Source: Cyclaneusma minus (Eukaryota > Ascomycota > Leotiomycetes > Marthamycetales > Marthamycetaceae). Taken from it: 64,000 bases of DNA. The DNA lies in assembly GCA_037179335.1 (NCBI GenBank), contig JAKZHN010000001.1:372001-436000 (forward strand). The letters are read 5' to 3'. A program made the position numbers and the translations under genes. Shown here in pieces: positions 35,234 to 46,934 of this stretch (its first letter is position 1; every line of letters starts with the position of its first letter). Below the pieces are notes generated by a model. The model was not told the DNA's origin. It made no database searches and saw nothing but the letters and a program-made list of their open reading frames with translations.

Positions 35234-36055
35234 TGTTCCGGCAGCTATCGAAGCACGGCTTCGGTAATTTAGACGGGAGAAGCTCAGCTACTTTCTAGAA
35301 GGTCTGATGGGTGAAGACACGATGATGGATTCCAGTGTTTTGATTCCCAGGAGAGAGTACGTGAAAGGGAAGCTGAAAGCTCCGAGAGCTTCAAGCTATG
35401 GTCGGCTGATGCATAATCGAATGCAACAGCGAATAAGCTCCAGTGGTAGCGTGGTGACGGTGTGGTCCGTGTGCGACCGATGGTCCCATTTGTAAGGTCC
35501 GAACGCAAAAGCACTAACCACCAAGCCAGGTCCCGTAGGACGATAGGCCATTCCATTTCTAGCTACATATGCTACTCCCTGCGTCGGAGCGCCACACCAT
35601 TGGCCCCGCAGCCTGCAAATCAGGGGAAGCGGAGACGAAAGTGTGGGGAAGGCCTGAATGGCTTCACTGTGCCTGCACTGTTAATATGTCCCTTGCATCA
35701 AAACTACCGCTCTGCTGTGTGATTCTGCACTTCGCTCACAGGAAAAGCAAAGCTCGCATGGGATCGACAAGTTGGAGGCCGATATTGATACGTACCGACT
35801 CCCTCATGTCTACTTATCGACATTTGACGTCACGTCACGTCAGTGTGGGGTAAGCGGAGTCCGAGGACACCCAGGTACATGTAGAGTAGGATTCTCATGT
35901 CTGTATCAACCCAGCACCATCCACCCAAAGCCTGCCGTTCATGATACCTCACAAACTGCTTTCGATTTCGTGCATCTCACGCATCTCCACATCAGCCCTT
36001 CTCGGCTTGAATAATCGTACAAACTGTCCACAGTTTGGATTTCTTCCACTTCCCT

Positions 36056-36127
36056 ACCATGATCTGTGAGGGGTCAGGGGCCTGAAAGGCGACCATGATC
36101 TGTGAGGGGTCAGGGGCCTGAAAGGCG
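36056..36127. repeat. perfect 36-nt tandem duplication
   Basis: The 36-nt unit starting ACCATGATCTGTGAGGGGTC at 36056 is repeated exactly from 36092. It is non-coding and probably a recent slippage or duplication event. Confidence 0.9.
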
Positions 36128-38866
36128 ACCACTCACTAGTGGGGATGTGGTATTGAAGTCTTTCGATCAGGATGATGTATTGCTTGCGACCCGAATTGGG
36201 CATTGTCGAGGATGGCTGTGTCGTGGTCGTTGTCTCTCATCTGCTTGCTCATCCTTCCCGAGACGTCAATAACTGTTCAAAACTTGCATACATTCCTGTG
36301 GGTTGACAGGCTTGGATATTGTCGTTCTTAGGATCCGCGAGCCATGCAGTACAAGCAGCGAGCAAACAAAACGTTATCGGCCCGTCCAGCTGCGCAGACA
36401 AGGAAGTGGGCGACATGTCAGAATGGACGAGTCAATTTGGTCCGGCCCGAGTCGACGGGGCGGAGCGGGACGGAATGGGCGGAGTCAAGATGGACGAGAA
36501 CGATGCTCTCCATGCAAGTCCGAGGCACGATGAGCCGGCTGCGTCAAGAGTCAGGATCGGCTCTACTGAGGAGGTGAGTAATGTTATTGCTTTTCTGCTA
36601 GGTAGGTTCTGGGAGTTTTATTCCCGGTGATGGGGAGAGGGCCGACGGGGTTGGAGTTGCTCACGCTCACAAGATCGTGTTTTGATAGAAGCCGATTTTG
36701 TCTCGGACTTGAAGTCACCTGTGGACTTGGACTGTGCCTGATTGTTGGAGACCTCCATGATGGGAACCACTGCTTGTGCTAGAGTAGAAAGCTGGAGGCG
36801 ACCATAGCCTCTCACATGGTTATGAGGTGACTCATTGCTTGACACCGAAAGGGGATATGCCGGAGAGTCCTGCTCAGACCATCTCCTGACTCCACATTAG
36901 AAGAACGATCCGGAATCTTCCCATTTCCCTACCCGTCCGCCACCTGCTCCCATCCGTCTTGGCTCATAAACCCCGTATCCCCGTATTCCCGCCCATCACC
37001 CAATCTTTCATTGCTAGGACCGGTCAGCCGCCGGTCCACAAGCCGAACAACTCGCTGCCGTTTCGGCTCCTAGTCCGCAAGCCAACCATCAGCGGATCAG
37101 TGGGCCGGCCGTAAAGTAGCTTCGCCCTGTAGCTTGCTCAGTAGGTACATGCGTGCATGATCAGCATACCCGATACAGACCGCTCAAGCAGCCACGGCCA
37201 TTTTCAGCCTCCTACCTCTCGACCTGTCAGTCAAAAAGTTTCTTCACCCCCACACACACCAAAGGTTGGACGAAGACCAGGGACCGGCTGGTGCCAAGCC
37301 AAAGATGCACATGCAACGCAACGCGCCATCTGTGGGAGAGCGGGGCCCGCCAGCACGGGCGCATCCGTTTGCTGCACGCTCATCTGTGAAAATTCCGGGA
37401 ATCGGGGAAGGACGGGGGTAATTCAAATCAGTAGCACTGGCCGGGTATTGATGACAGTTCGTGTAGGCGTGATTACATAGTCTGCTCGAGTCCAGGCCTT
37501 CCTGTATATGACAGATTACCTCGTAAATTGCGTGAAGCAGTGGTGCGTCTTATCCGAAGAGTTTCTCTGTCGACTCGTCCATGGTTCAGGGTTCGAAGTT
37601 CTAATGAAGATCTGAAAAATCATGTGGACTTCCCATCGCACCATCCAGGATCCTGCAGATATGTCAGATGTGAGACATGAGACCGTGCATACATGTATTT
37701 AAGATCCGCAGTCATGGCTAAGGGGATCTTCCTGTTGGCTGCTTGCTCGGTGGATACAGTATCTCAACGGTCTGCTGAAACGCTTCTGGACTTTTGCAGG
37801 AGTTGGTGCAGGTAGCAGAAGTTGGGCAGAGCAGAATGCAGTAGGCAAACTGTGGATGAACAGCTGCAGAAGAGAGTGATTCGGAATTCAGATGCGAATT
37901 GCAATACACTCAATGTACGAAACGAAGGAATAATAACAAGTCATGGGCAAAAGGATGGTGCCCTACCTGTACCTTACCTATACAAGTGGTGGATGTGCCC
38001 ATCATCCATGGCACAGACATATGGATAGGGCGGATCTGCCTTGCAGCCAGGGACACCACAAACCCCACGTTTTGGTAGCGGTCAAAAGCACAGACCATAC
38101 CGTATACAGAGGTACAGACATGACAAGCCGTTTCGGACCTGCCAGATGTCGTTTGTGTCCGGCAACCCGTTCTTAGACGCGGGTTCATGCAGTTTGCTAG
38201 CGAACCGTTTGTGAGATCCCCGATTGGACAGCTGTCAAACACTGAAGCATGGCCGGCACACTTCTTCCTGAAGAGACTACGTGTGTCCTTGCAGCCATGC
38301 GGGCTCATACAGTGGTTCCCGTCTGATATCGGTGGAGCTGTCAGCTATAGCCTATGGCCGCTTCGGATGGAGGAAGGTCTGGTAGAATCGGCTTTCTGTT
38401 CGGCTTTATGTAATGATAATAGCCTACCATCCATTGGGCATCAGCACACTAGACTGTTGGCTTTTACGATCTGTCGTTTGATTTCTTTTTCCAGGCATCG
38501 AAGCGGGCAAATCGTCGTGAAAGGAGAGTAGGGAGAAAAAAGCCTGGATACTATTTGGCGGCGGTTTCGCCCAGAACCGTATCCAGACTTGTTCCCTCCC
38601 CACTATGGAAATGAACGACAAGTCGAGTCTTGAAAGGGACGTTTGTGGGCGAAAGACTGGTAAGCATTTTCGAGCTCCACGAGCTTCTCACAGTAAGCAG
38701 CAGGCGTTGTACGACCGGTTTCCTTCGTCCCATCTGCAAGCATGGCTGCAGATATCAAGATATCATTTTGAGCCGTGACGACTCACAATAATAACATGCA
38801 ATTAGGGGGTGGAGCCTGATGCTCCCGTGGCTGGCTTGGGCTTTTGTAGCCGACTCCCGAAGCATA

Positions 38867-39394
38867 TCAGGAGAGCTTCCCCAGGTAATTTGATGTTTTT
38901 TGTTTTCTGTTCCGCCGGGAGCAACCGTCAGATTTCGCGTCACCGAGAGGCAAATACCTGGAACGACAGTTATGTTTCATAAAGTCTGAGACCAGCCACC
39001 CCAGAAATGGGCTCAGACAAAACGCATTCATCTTCTGTATTGTAACTCTAGTTGAGTATACCGGGCGGCACTGTTTGTTGGGTGCACCATTGTTTCTTTG
39101 CGACCACGACTTCCGAAAGATCGACCTTTTCTGGTAGGACTCTTTGATACCAGCTAGTTGATGTCTCACCTGCAACTTCGACATTCCGCATAGCATCGAC
39201 TTGAGTTCTCGGCTCCGGATCGGTTCGAATACTTCAGTTCTGCAGTCGTCTTTTAGCGTGGTCTTGACCGCTTCCTTTGCAGCATCTGGAATCTCTGGAA
39301 GGCGGCATATTTCTGGTGTTTTCGACATTCGCTGCAGACGGATAACTTGCGGATAACTGGTGTTCCCATCGAGACCATATGGGCGGTGAAGCAT
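38867..39394 (-). CDS. possible small gene divergent from the Myb-like gene, doubtful
   Basis: A minus frame with ATG at 39394 (MLHRPYGLDGNTSYPQ) reads protein-like for about 75 codons (RLPEIPDAAKEAVKTTLKDD) up to a GTGAGA donor-like site near 39170. The continuing frame is less convincing. No domain is recognised. It starts about 100 nt from the divergent Myb-like gene, so it could be a real small gene or promoter-derived frame. Confidence 0.25.
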   Translation of the reverse strand: MLHRPYGLDGNTSYPQVIRLQRMSKTPEICRLPEIPDAAKEAVKTTLKDDCRTEVFEPIRSRELKSMLCGMSKLQVRHQLAGIKESYQKRSIFRKSWSQRNNGAPNKQCRPVYSTRVTIQKMNAFCLSPFLGWLVSDFMKHNCRSRYLPLGDAKSDGCSRRNRKQKTSNYLGKLS

Positions 39395-39491
39395 GTCCAC
39401 AATGCTTATGAACGTAAGTCCCCATGCAGCCTTTCAGACCTCTGAACCCTTGATACCGTGCAGGGACTTACGGCAGTCAAAGCTTTGGGAG

Positions 39492-41240
39492 ATGAAGAAT
39501 AGTGAGCCGAACGCTTGGAGTAATACTTGGCCCGTGGCATTTGGTTCAGAATCAGTTTTCTGGGGTGGGGATTTGACGCGAACCGGACGGGACGAGTACA
39601 AACTGGTATGTGTCAATGCTCCAACAATAGGAATTGCTGGCTAACAACACCAAGCACGTACCATCTTGGACTCCTCAGCACGGCCTTGTCATCGACAAAG
39701 TTCCGTTTCAACAACCTTGGGTCCTGCCTTCAACAAACAGGTCCAAGTCTTCGGAGTTGCCACCCCCGAGGGATACCATGTGGCCACAATCGTACGCCAG
39801 CAGGGCTAGATCATCATATGAAGAACAGTCGTCTCGAGGCCTCGGAATCCCCTGTCAATGGACGGCGAATGTACCCAACCACCAAATGGCGCCTCCGAAC
39901 GTGAAACAGGAGATCCAAACATCCCAGAACGAAGCTTCCGGATCACTGGCGCACGCACCCTTCGTGTCTTCGGCACAGTCAACAATGCTACTATCATCGT
40001 TCCATTACAACCAAGATGTCAGTACGATGGACAGGTCAGTTCAGCCAACGAGAAGGAGTCGTGCCATCCCTTACGAGAATGGCTCCAATGGTTCGCCTTT
40101 CCATCAACTTGACTCTGCTTTCGCAATGGGGACGTTCGAAATACACAAGCCAGGCCAGCCTACGGCCGCTTGGTGGGACGAAACTCATGCCCCTCCGAAC
40201 GGTCAGATGGCAACCACTAATCCAGCATTCCATGATGGCCTTCCGGGTCAGTGGACCCCGGTGTCTGTGGTCTCGCCGACATGGTCCCATCACTCCCATG
40301 ACAATATGGGTCTGAAGACAATCTCCCCCAGGGAACTGACGCTCAATGCTCCGCCACTTTCGATGTCGTCGGCCGAGTCGAACAATGAATTGTCCTCTCC
40401 ATCGGTGGATTCGAATGACGACCAAGACTATGCGAGCCAGCCAGACCTAAGCAATCAGAACCGATATTCGCCCATGTCCCCGCAAGCAAGGTCGCCGCAT
40501 GACCACTCGATTCAGGCATCTCTCGACGAACCAGTGACACATCAAGATGTTCCAGTACTTCCAAGCAACGACCGCAGAACCACGAGAGCCAAGAGGATCA
40601 GGAAAAGGGCAATGAGGAGAAACAGTCCACAGAATTGCAGTATCACTGAAGACCACCCCCCTTACGATCAGGAAGCAGCTGAACCTCTGGCTGTAAAATC
40701 TTCGCCCTTGAGGCCCCTCGAGCATAGAAAGCTCCCCGAAGCTCGTGGCGGCTCACCCATACCCATGATCGTCAACAGGATACCTTCTCCCATGGTCATT
40801 CCGCCTAGGCTAGACTCCGAGCGAGCAGCCAAAGACGAGTATCTGGTCCGAGCAAAGAATTCTGGAATGTCGTACAAGGAAATTCGTGAGAAAGGGGGCT
40901 TCACGGAAGCTGAGTCTACCCTGAGAGGCCGGTATCGAACGTTGACGAAGCACAAATCGGCTCGTGTGAGGAAGCCAGAATGGAAACAGCAAGACGTATG
41001 TGCTGCGAGAACCAATCATGTACTATGCTGACCAGCTTCTAGATACAACTGCTCAGAAGGGCTGTCCACAAGCTTAGGAGAGTGTCGGAACATGGTAAGC
41101 AGAAGATTCCGTGGAAGCAAGTAGCGGAATATATCGCAGACAATGGAGGATCATATCAATTCGGCGCCAGCACTGTCGCGAGGAAGTGGGAAGAGCTGGT
41201 GGAGCGAGTGCAGCGGGAGGAGCGGGAGGAGGATGTGTAA
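39492..41240 (+). CDS. Myb-like DNA-binding protein
   Basis: Three exons, 39492-39605, 39655-40995 and 41043-41240, give 550 residues. Residues 1-420 are Ser/Pro/Asn-rich and probably disordered, with a basic patch TRAKRIRKRAMRRN. The conserved region is at the C-terminus: DEYLVRAKNSGMSYKEIREK, GFTEAESTLRGRYRTLTKHK, RVRKPEW, then across the last intron IQLLRRAVHKL, KIPWKQVAEYIADNGGSYQF. This is a Myb/SANT-like helix bundle known from many mould regulators. GSYQFGASTVARKW looks like the recognition helix region. Nuclear and DNA-binding is inferred; targets are unknown. The start at 39492 follows an in-frame upstream frame, so a longer first exon is possible, but the join at 39605 is well supported (GTATGT, CTAAC branch, AAG acceptor). 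Confidence 0.82.
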
Positions 41241-41363
41241 GACGGAGACAAGCATTCGGTCCACTTGTATATACTATCGAGTCTTTCGCTGTGTAATAGT
41301 AATCGTCGAGGAAAATATGTCGAATTGAGTATCCGTTGCGAGACAAACACCTGTGGCAGCGCT

Positions 41364-42534
41364 CTAGATTCGCTCAAGGGCTTCGGACTTGAGAGGTATC
41401 CCAATGGCCTCTAGAACTTCCAACAGGAGTCCGTGATCATTCCGAAGTCCATTCCACTCCTTTTCGTCTTTCACGAGCAACGTTCCGGCAAGGACAGTGC
41501 CATTCAGAGCCACGGGTCCGAACGAATTCTCCTGCTTACCACCGGGAACCACGACTTTACCTTCAGCACGTCTTGGGCAGATTACCATCGACTTGTCTGT
41601 GAGAGCTAGGTTGTAACTTATAGGAGATGCCAATCCACCTTCCTCTAGGATGGAGGCTTCACTGGGATGGGCCTTCACATAGTTGCGAACAGCGGTACAG
41701 GCTTGCCCATGGAGTGTCTTGTAAAGACCATGGAGTTGTTCTGAAGATGGCTGCTCGGGAGGTTCGGCAGCTAAACACGCGAATGGAAGCTCTGTTGCAG
41801 TGGTCAGTAACACATTCCGACAGGCAGTTGTTCTTGGGAAGCTCCAGTACCGGGACGGTCTTTAGACGCGAGTTGGTCGGCTAGTGGTTTCCATGATTTT
41901 TCCTCGACGCCCTGCAGCATTGAGTCTACAGGAAGAAATTGAACATGTCGATGGGGTTGACTGGCTCCAGAGTGAGGGCCAGAATTCTACATGATCAAGC
42001 AAATTGTAAGCTCAATTCCACTCCGCAACATTCCAAGTACTCAGGAGATCCCAAATGGCTTCTTTTCCATCCAGAGTTCACGTGCTCACGACGTCGGGGA
42101 TGTAGACTCACGAAGAAAGCAAAGAGCTCTTTGCCCGTGGCCTTCCAAGCCTTCAAGCAGGCGTAAGCAGCAGCCAAGTCATCAGCTTCCAGGAGATGTG
42201 TCTGTTGCTTGAAAGCTTTCGTTGCCAGAATGAAATGTTCGGGCACTATGGCGAATTTGTTGAGCACCAGAAAATGCGAGGGTGGAAGTTCGGTCACGAG
42301 AAGGGCGGCTGGAGGGTTCTGGAAGGGGTCAAAAGCTTTCTTTTCGCCTTTTGGCTTCTCCGACTTCGGTTTATTTGCCAATGCTGGGCAGAATCGGAGC
42401 TGGAAAGGCGCGCCATGGAGACGTAGAACGGCTACTTCGGTCGGCCAGAAGCTCAATGCATTGGCATCCTTGGCTGTTTGGAATCTGTCTTTGACCAGAG
42501 CTGGTAGGTCTTTGGGCACTTCCGGAATCGACAT
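41364..42534 (-). CDS. apa2: ATP adenylyltransferase (Ap4A phosphorylase)
   Basis: Three exons, 42534-42112, 41986-41851 and 41791-41364, give 328 residues. The first domain holds KAFDPFQNPPAALLV and HFLVLNKFAIVPEHFILATK, as in Apa1/Apa2. The catalytic HIT-like motif is SQPHRHVQFLP, with H153-x-H155-x-Q157, just after NSGPHSGA. The last part has SYNLALTDKSMVICPR and GPVALNGTVLAGTLLVKDE, again typical. The enzyme phosphorolyses diadenosine tetraphosphate to ADP and ATP. The second intron (GTACTG...TTACTGAC...AACAG, 59 nt) is needed to join frames and gives KDRPELPFACLAAEPP. Divergent from the GH32 gene, with about 680 nt between start codons. Confidence 0.92.
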
Positions 42535-43212
42535 TGTGTTTTTGCAACTGCACATGGAGCGAGAGGATGTGCTCGCGGCTGAGAACCGAGACCTTTCAAG
42601 TAGGCGGAAGATGGCGCTTAGATAATCACCTCGGACTTTTCTCATACCGGCTCCGAAGCTGGGCATCTCGAGTCTCAACTATGTTTCTCCAACATGGTAC
42701 CTACTTAGCCTCACGACGATACGATGCTGACATCCGCGCTGCAACAATTTCCGGGCTGACTTGGGGCTACCCCAGCCCGCTCTACTCTAGTCTGCTCTAT
42801 TCCTCTACGCAATTCGTCAATTCCTTTGGATCGGAAGCTATGACCAATGCCATCATAATTGCCTTCTCTGACCCCGGGGCTTTGGTCGCTTCTCGCTGCC
42901 ATTCCCGGCTTCCCCATATTGCCCCAAGTTTGACTGACTCGAGTTTTCCCCGGTCAGCTCAATGTCACCGCTCGCTGGCTACCCCACAATGAGGGGTACC
43001 TGATGATCTGATCTGATATTATTCTCATGATCGACATCATACATGCCAGAAGCGGACCGCTGGCCACATGACGGAGGACGGATTTTCGACAGAGGTAAGG
43101 ATTGAGTTTAGTGGGTATTTTCCTGCATTATTTATACATTACAAACCTATAAGAGACATTCTTCCTCTTCTTATCTTGCCTCGTACATGCAGCCTCTGCT
43201 ATCACAAGAGCC
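42535..43212. other. divergent promoter of apa2 and the invertase gene
   Basis: No gene. TATAAGAG at 43149-43156 is about 60 nt before the invertase start and may be a TATA element. CreA-type sites are listed separately. Confidence 0.5.
42772..42987. promoter_or_regulatory. cluster of four CreA-type sites
   Basis: Matches to SYGGRG on either strand: CCCCAG at 42772, palindromic CCCCGGGG at 42872, CCCCGG at 42948 and CCCCAC at 42982. They lie about 225-440 nt before the GH32 start. CreA/Mig1 represses invertase genes when glucose is present, so repression here is plausible. Such short sites also occur by chance. Confidence 0.4.
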
Positions 43213-44979
43213 ATGTTCCGCCTCCTACTCCTAGCCGCCATCACTGCGGCTCAATCAACAACATGGGATGTCGGTGTTCCCAGAGGAACGCCAGTGGTAG
43301 GAGACTACACTGGAGCATATAGGCCTCAGATTCATTACTCTCCGCCAACAGAGTTCATGAATGACCCCAATGGCTGTTTCCTAGACGAAAATGGAACATA
43401 CCACATGTACTACCAATGTAAGCCTGTCTGGTCACCCGAATTCAGCAACGAGCTCAGTATCACTAAGAAATTCATAGACAATCCAACAGACACTGTGGCT
43501 GGCAACCAGCATTGGGGACATGCTACATCCCGTGACCTCTATCATTGGTAAGTCGAAAACGACCAGTACTTTAAATTGGGCTAATATATTACCAGGGATA
43601 ACCAACCAATTTCCATCTTCCCCGACAACAGCAGTTCCCAAATCTTCTCCGGCAGTGTCGTAATCGACAGCAACAACACAAGCGGCTTCTTCCCCAATCA
43701 AACGAACGGAGTGGTCGCAATCTACACTCTCAACACAGCAGCCTACCAAGTTCAGGAGATTGCCTATTCCGTCGATGGCGGCTATACTTTCACCAAATAC
43801 TCTGGCAACCCCGTGATCACGGCCAACTACAGCACCACCCAATTCCGCGACCCGAAGGTAATCCGCTATGGAGACCACTGGGCCATGGTAGTCGCCTACT
43901 CCCAAGACTTCACCATTGGCATCTTCACCTCCCCCGACCTGATCACCTGGACGCACGCCTCCAATTTCTCGCACGCCGGTCTTCTGGGGCTGCAATACGA
44001 ATGCCCTAATCTCGTGTCCATGCCGATGGAGAACTCCTCCGAGAGCGTCTGGGTTCTGGCGATTAGCATTAATCCCGGCGCGCCTCTCGGTGGCTCCATA
44101 ACACAATACTTTCCCGGTACCTTCGATGGCTACACCTTCACCGCCGTCGATGCCGCTGCGCGCATTGCCGATTTTGGGAAAGACAATTATGCCGGGCAGT
44201 GGTTCTACAACACGCCACAGGGAGAAGACGCGGTTTTCATCGGCTGGGCGAGTAACTGGCAGTATGCACAGGTTGTACCGACCGGTGAACAGGAGGGCTG
44301 GCGTTCGGCGATGAGCTTGCCGCGGAAGACGCGGTTGGCGAATGTTACGCGGATTGGCTATGATTTGATTAGCACGCCTTACGATCTCCCAGCGGTGTAT
44401 GACGAAAAACTAGCCAGCAATGCCAACCTGGGAAACGGAAGCGTGATGGTAGATTATTCGACCTTGGAGTCGGGCGCTGTGTATTTCCAGGCCAACATCA
44501 GCAGGATCAACACCACGACGGCGGCTGGAACGCTCAACTTCACATTTTCGAGCAGCGTATCCAGCGAGCGAGTGAGCGGCGGGTTTTTCCTTGCGTCGCA
44601 GGACTTTTTCGTCGATAGGGGTATGACCAAGGGGTTTGATAATCCGTTTTTCACCGACAAGGTTAGCGCGAACCATCCGATCAAGGAGGATGGGACGTTC
44701 ATGCTGGAGGTCATTGTTGATCGCAGTATTCTGGAGGTATTTTTGGATGATGGGGTGAGGAGTGCTACAACGACTTTTTTTCCTACAATGCCGCTCGACA
44801 CGCTAGCCGTCAGAGCGGGAGGCTTGACGGATGGAATAGAAGTGAGTGTTGAGATTTGGGGACTGAAGAGTGCGTGGGCGGAAATGGCATCTGAAGGCCT
44901 GGTATACGGAAATGTGACGTCGAATACCACGCAAGCAATGAGGAGGAGTGGGATAGCAGGACTGGATTTCGGAAGGTGA
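43213..44979 (+). CDS. GH32 invertase-type beta-fructofuranosidase
   Basis: Three exons, 43213-43417, 43478-43547 and 43596-44979, give 552 residues. There is a likely signal peptide (MFRLLLLAAITAAQS). The five-bladed propeller domain carries the three catalytic acids: nucleophile D51 in FMNDPNG, D177 in FRDPK, and acid/base E227 in YECPNL. The first splice restores YYQYNPTDTVAGNQHWGHATS, a signature of the mould invertase subgroup. Phe before MNDPNG, instead of Trp in yeast Suc2, also fits that subgroup. The beta-sandwich module follows, with DRSILEVFLDDG. Many N-x-S/T sites fit secretion. It hydrolyses sucrose and possibly inulin-type fructans; transferase activity cannot be excluded. Upstream CreA-type sites suggest glucose repression. 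Confidence 0.93.
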
Positions 44980-45376
44980 AGCATGCAACCTTTGGTACAG
45001 TACCATGAAAAAAGTCCGAATACGGCCTAAGATTGGTGGGTGATAATGCCCTCAGTCACTCGAATACTCCCAATTACTTGGGTAATTCTTAATTGCTTTG
45101 CATATTCCCAATTTTCTTGGAGGACTCTCAATCACTTGGAATATCCCTAATTACTCGGACTATGCGCAAATGCAATTAATTGGAATATTCCCAATTATTT
45201 GGAATACTCTCAATCACCTGGACTACCCTCGATCACTTGGAATAATCCTGGACCCTGGTCATTATGGACATTTACAATCACTGGAGCGCTAGACTGTATT
45301 CGGCCTTTTTTTGTCTCACTGTATCAAAGAATACATGGACAGAATTCCAATTCCAGTAACAAGTACTCATGCTCGG
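44980..45376. other. intergenic between convergent genes, filled by repeat array A
   Basis: About half of this short gap between two gene ends is a 19-nt-period repeat (45051-45247). No gene is seen. Confidence 0.6.
45051..45247. repeat. 19-nt-period degenerate repeat, array A
   Basis: Ten units start at 45051, 45070, 45089, 45108, 45127, 45146, 45165, 45191, 45210 and 45229. All are 19 nt except the seventh, which has a 7-nt insertion. The unit is near YCAATCACTTGGAATACTC; several copies contain the dyad GGAATATTCC. Copies differ at 20-40% of positions, yet the spacing is kept. Confidence 0.75.
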
Positions 45377-46204
45377 CTAGATGCTAACAGGCTGCTCCTC
45401 TCCCGGCACCGCATCATACGCAATCCTCCCAGCAGGCAAGAAAAACATGCTCACCAACGCACCGCCCCTGACCTGTGGATAATGGTGTGTCCCCGGCCCC
45501 GGGCTGGTCCACCCTGCTCCCTGCCATCCGCTCATGCCCTTCAACTCGGCCGTATCGTCTAGTTGGATCACACAGTTGATCTCGCCATAGGGGTGTTTGT
45601 GGTATTGTCCGCTGTATACGGATGAGGAGGATATGTAGACGGTTGTTACGGAGAAGAAGTGCGTGGCGGGTGATGGGAGACAGATTTTGGAACGGCGGTA
45701 ACTGTTGAAGTTGTGAGGAATGAGGGACTTTGGGGGTGTGGATGTGTTGTGTAAAAGACAGTCAGACGAAAAAAGCTAAAAAGTCCGGAATCTTTTTTCA
45801 TCCCACTGAAAAGGGGGTAAGATGAAATCATGAGCTTACTTGGGTCCATCGATACCAGGTATGTTGGCTACCCAGCCTTCCTCGAGGCCTTGCTTGATCA
45901 GGGTGCAGAAATCGTCGAAATAGGGGTTTCCAGGCCCATATTCTGTGTTGAGCTTGTGTTCGAGATCCTTTCCTGGAGTGCTTGGGGAATATCAACATAC
46001 TATCCGCTCGATAGAAACTGGCAACCCGCCCTTGGTCTATAAAAAGACGCATAGGACTTGAGAGGGAGTCGATAGAGAATAGGAAAGTGCCTACAGATTC
46101 TCCACCTCTTTAAAGAAACTCCCTAGGCGATCTACTAGCTTGCGTGCCGTGGGAAAGGCTTCAAGATCTACTTCGGTGTTGGCGGTCGCCGAATAGGGGT
46201 CCAT
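45377..46204 (-). CDS. 4-hydroxylaminobenzoate lyase-like protein (DUF4863)
   Basis: Three exons, 46204-46095, 45980-45840 and 45701-45377, give 191 residues. The first intron joins FFKEVENL to TPGKDLEHKLN, giving a continuous DUF4863 protein: LNTEYGPGNPYFDDFCTLIK, QGLEEGWVANI, then YRRSKICLPSPATHFFSVTT. The cupin-like core is SGQYHKHPYGEINCVI, ELKGMSGWQGAGWTSPGPG and THHYPQVRGGALVSMFFLPA. Bacterial members (PnbB) convert 4-hydroxylaminobenzoate to protocatechuate with release of ammonia in nitroaromatic breakdown. Fungal copies are widespread and their true substrate is unproved. No signal peptide. It starts about 730 nt from the divergent MDR-type gene, so co-regulation is possible. The second intron, 138 nt, is the least certain part. 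Confidence 0.85.
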
Positions 46205-46934
46205 TTTGAGTCTTGACAAAGTACTGGAGCGACCAAGTACTTTTACGAAGTGCGAACTTGTCCCACGAAGACCAAGGTTCGAGTAAGCCGATGCACGTGG
46301 TAAATGTTGGAGAAGATCTTCAAAAAGAACTCATATTTCAAAGTTTCATAAGTACATGCAGCCAAATACCGGTGGTGGTTACCGAAGTAATCTTGAGGTT
46401 GTTGGGGACACAGAAGCTGATTGGTTCCCGCAGCAAGCTGGCGCGGGGAAGCCGCCGGGGATGGAATGCGGGATGCGGGATGCGGGATGACGATGATCTA
46501 ATGCTTGAAGAATTGCTGGAGAGAGCCACAATTGAATGCCACTCAATTCGAAATGCTTAGATGTCAGTAGCGGGAGCTAATTATTGTTGCCGAGAATACT
46601 AATCTCAGCGAGCAGACAGACGTTACATGAGAAGACTGGGGAAAGTCCTAAGTACGTAGATGTTGCTAGAATCAAGGTACCTTCAATACCTAGGCCGTTC
46701 ACTATTATGTCAGGCGAGAGCAGCCAGAACGGATTCGGAAGCGTCGACGTACTGCTTTTGCTAACTTGCTTTGGTGTGGCGTTCAGTGTGAGTAGTTGTT
46801 CCTCAAAAGCAAAGTTGGGTGGCTCTCTTTGTCTGATGTCGGTGTCGCCAATCGTCATCGTTTTCTTTCCAAGTGTTCAAACATCGACTGCTTTCCCTTC
46901 AACTGTTTTCCTTTTCCTTACCTAATCAAACAAC
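46205..46934. other. divergent promoter region
   Basis: Shared upstream region of the DUF4863 and MDR-type genes. No coding frame is convincing. Confidence 0.5.

Larger units (their letters stand above)
35234..39491. other. gene-poor stretch with a 36-nt tandem duplication
   Basis: Over 4 kb without a recognised gene. It contains the glutaminase promoter, a perfect 36-nt tandem duplication at 36056-36127, and near its end a weak minus frame (38867-39394). The frame at 36319-36630 reads as low-complexity polar sequence with no domain. Nothing else is supported. Confidence 0.45.

Noticed and set aside
36319..36630. Plus frame of 103 codons
   Set aside because: Overlapping frames are equally open and none shows a domain or splice signal.
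45051..45247. CRISPR-like array
   Set aside because: Units are degenerate and contiguous at 19 nt with no unique spacers, and the genome is a fungal nuclear one.
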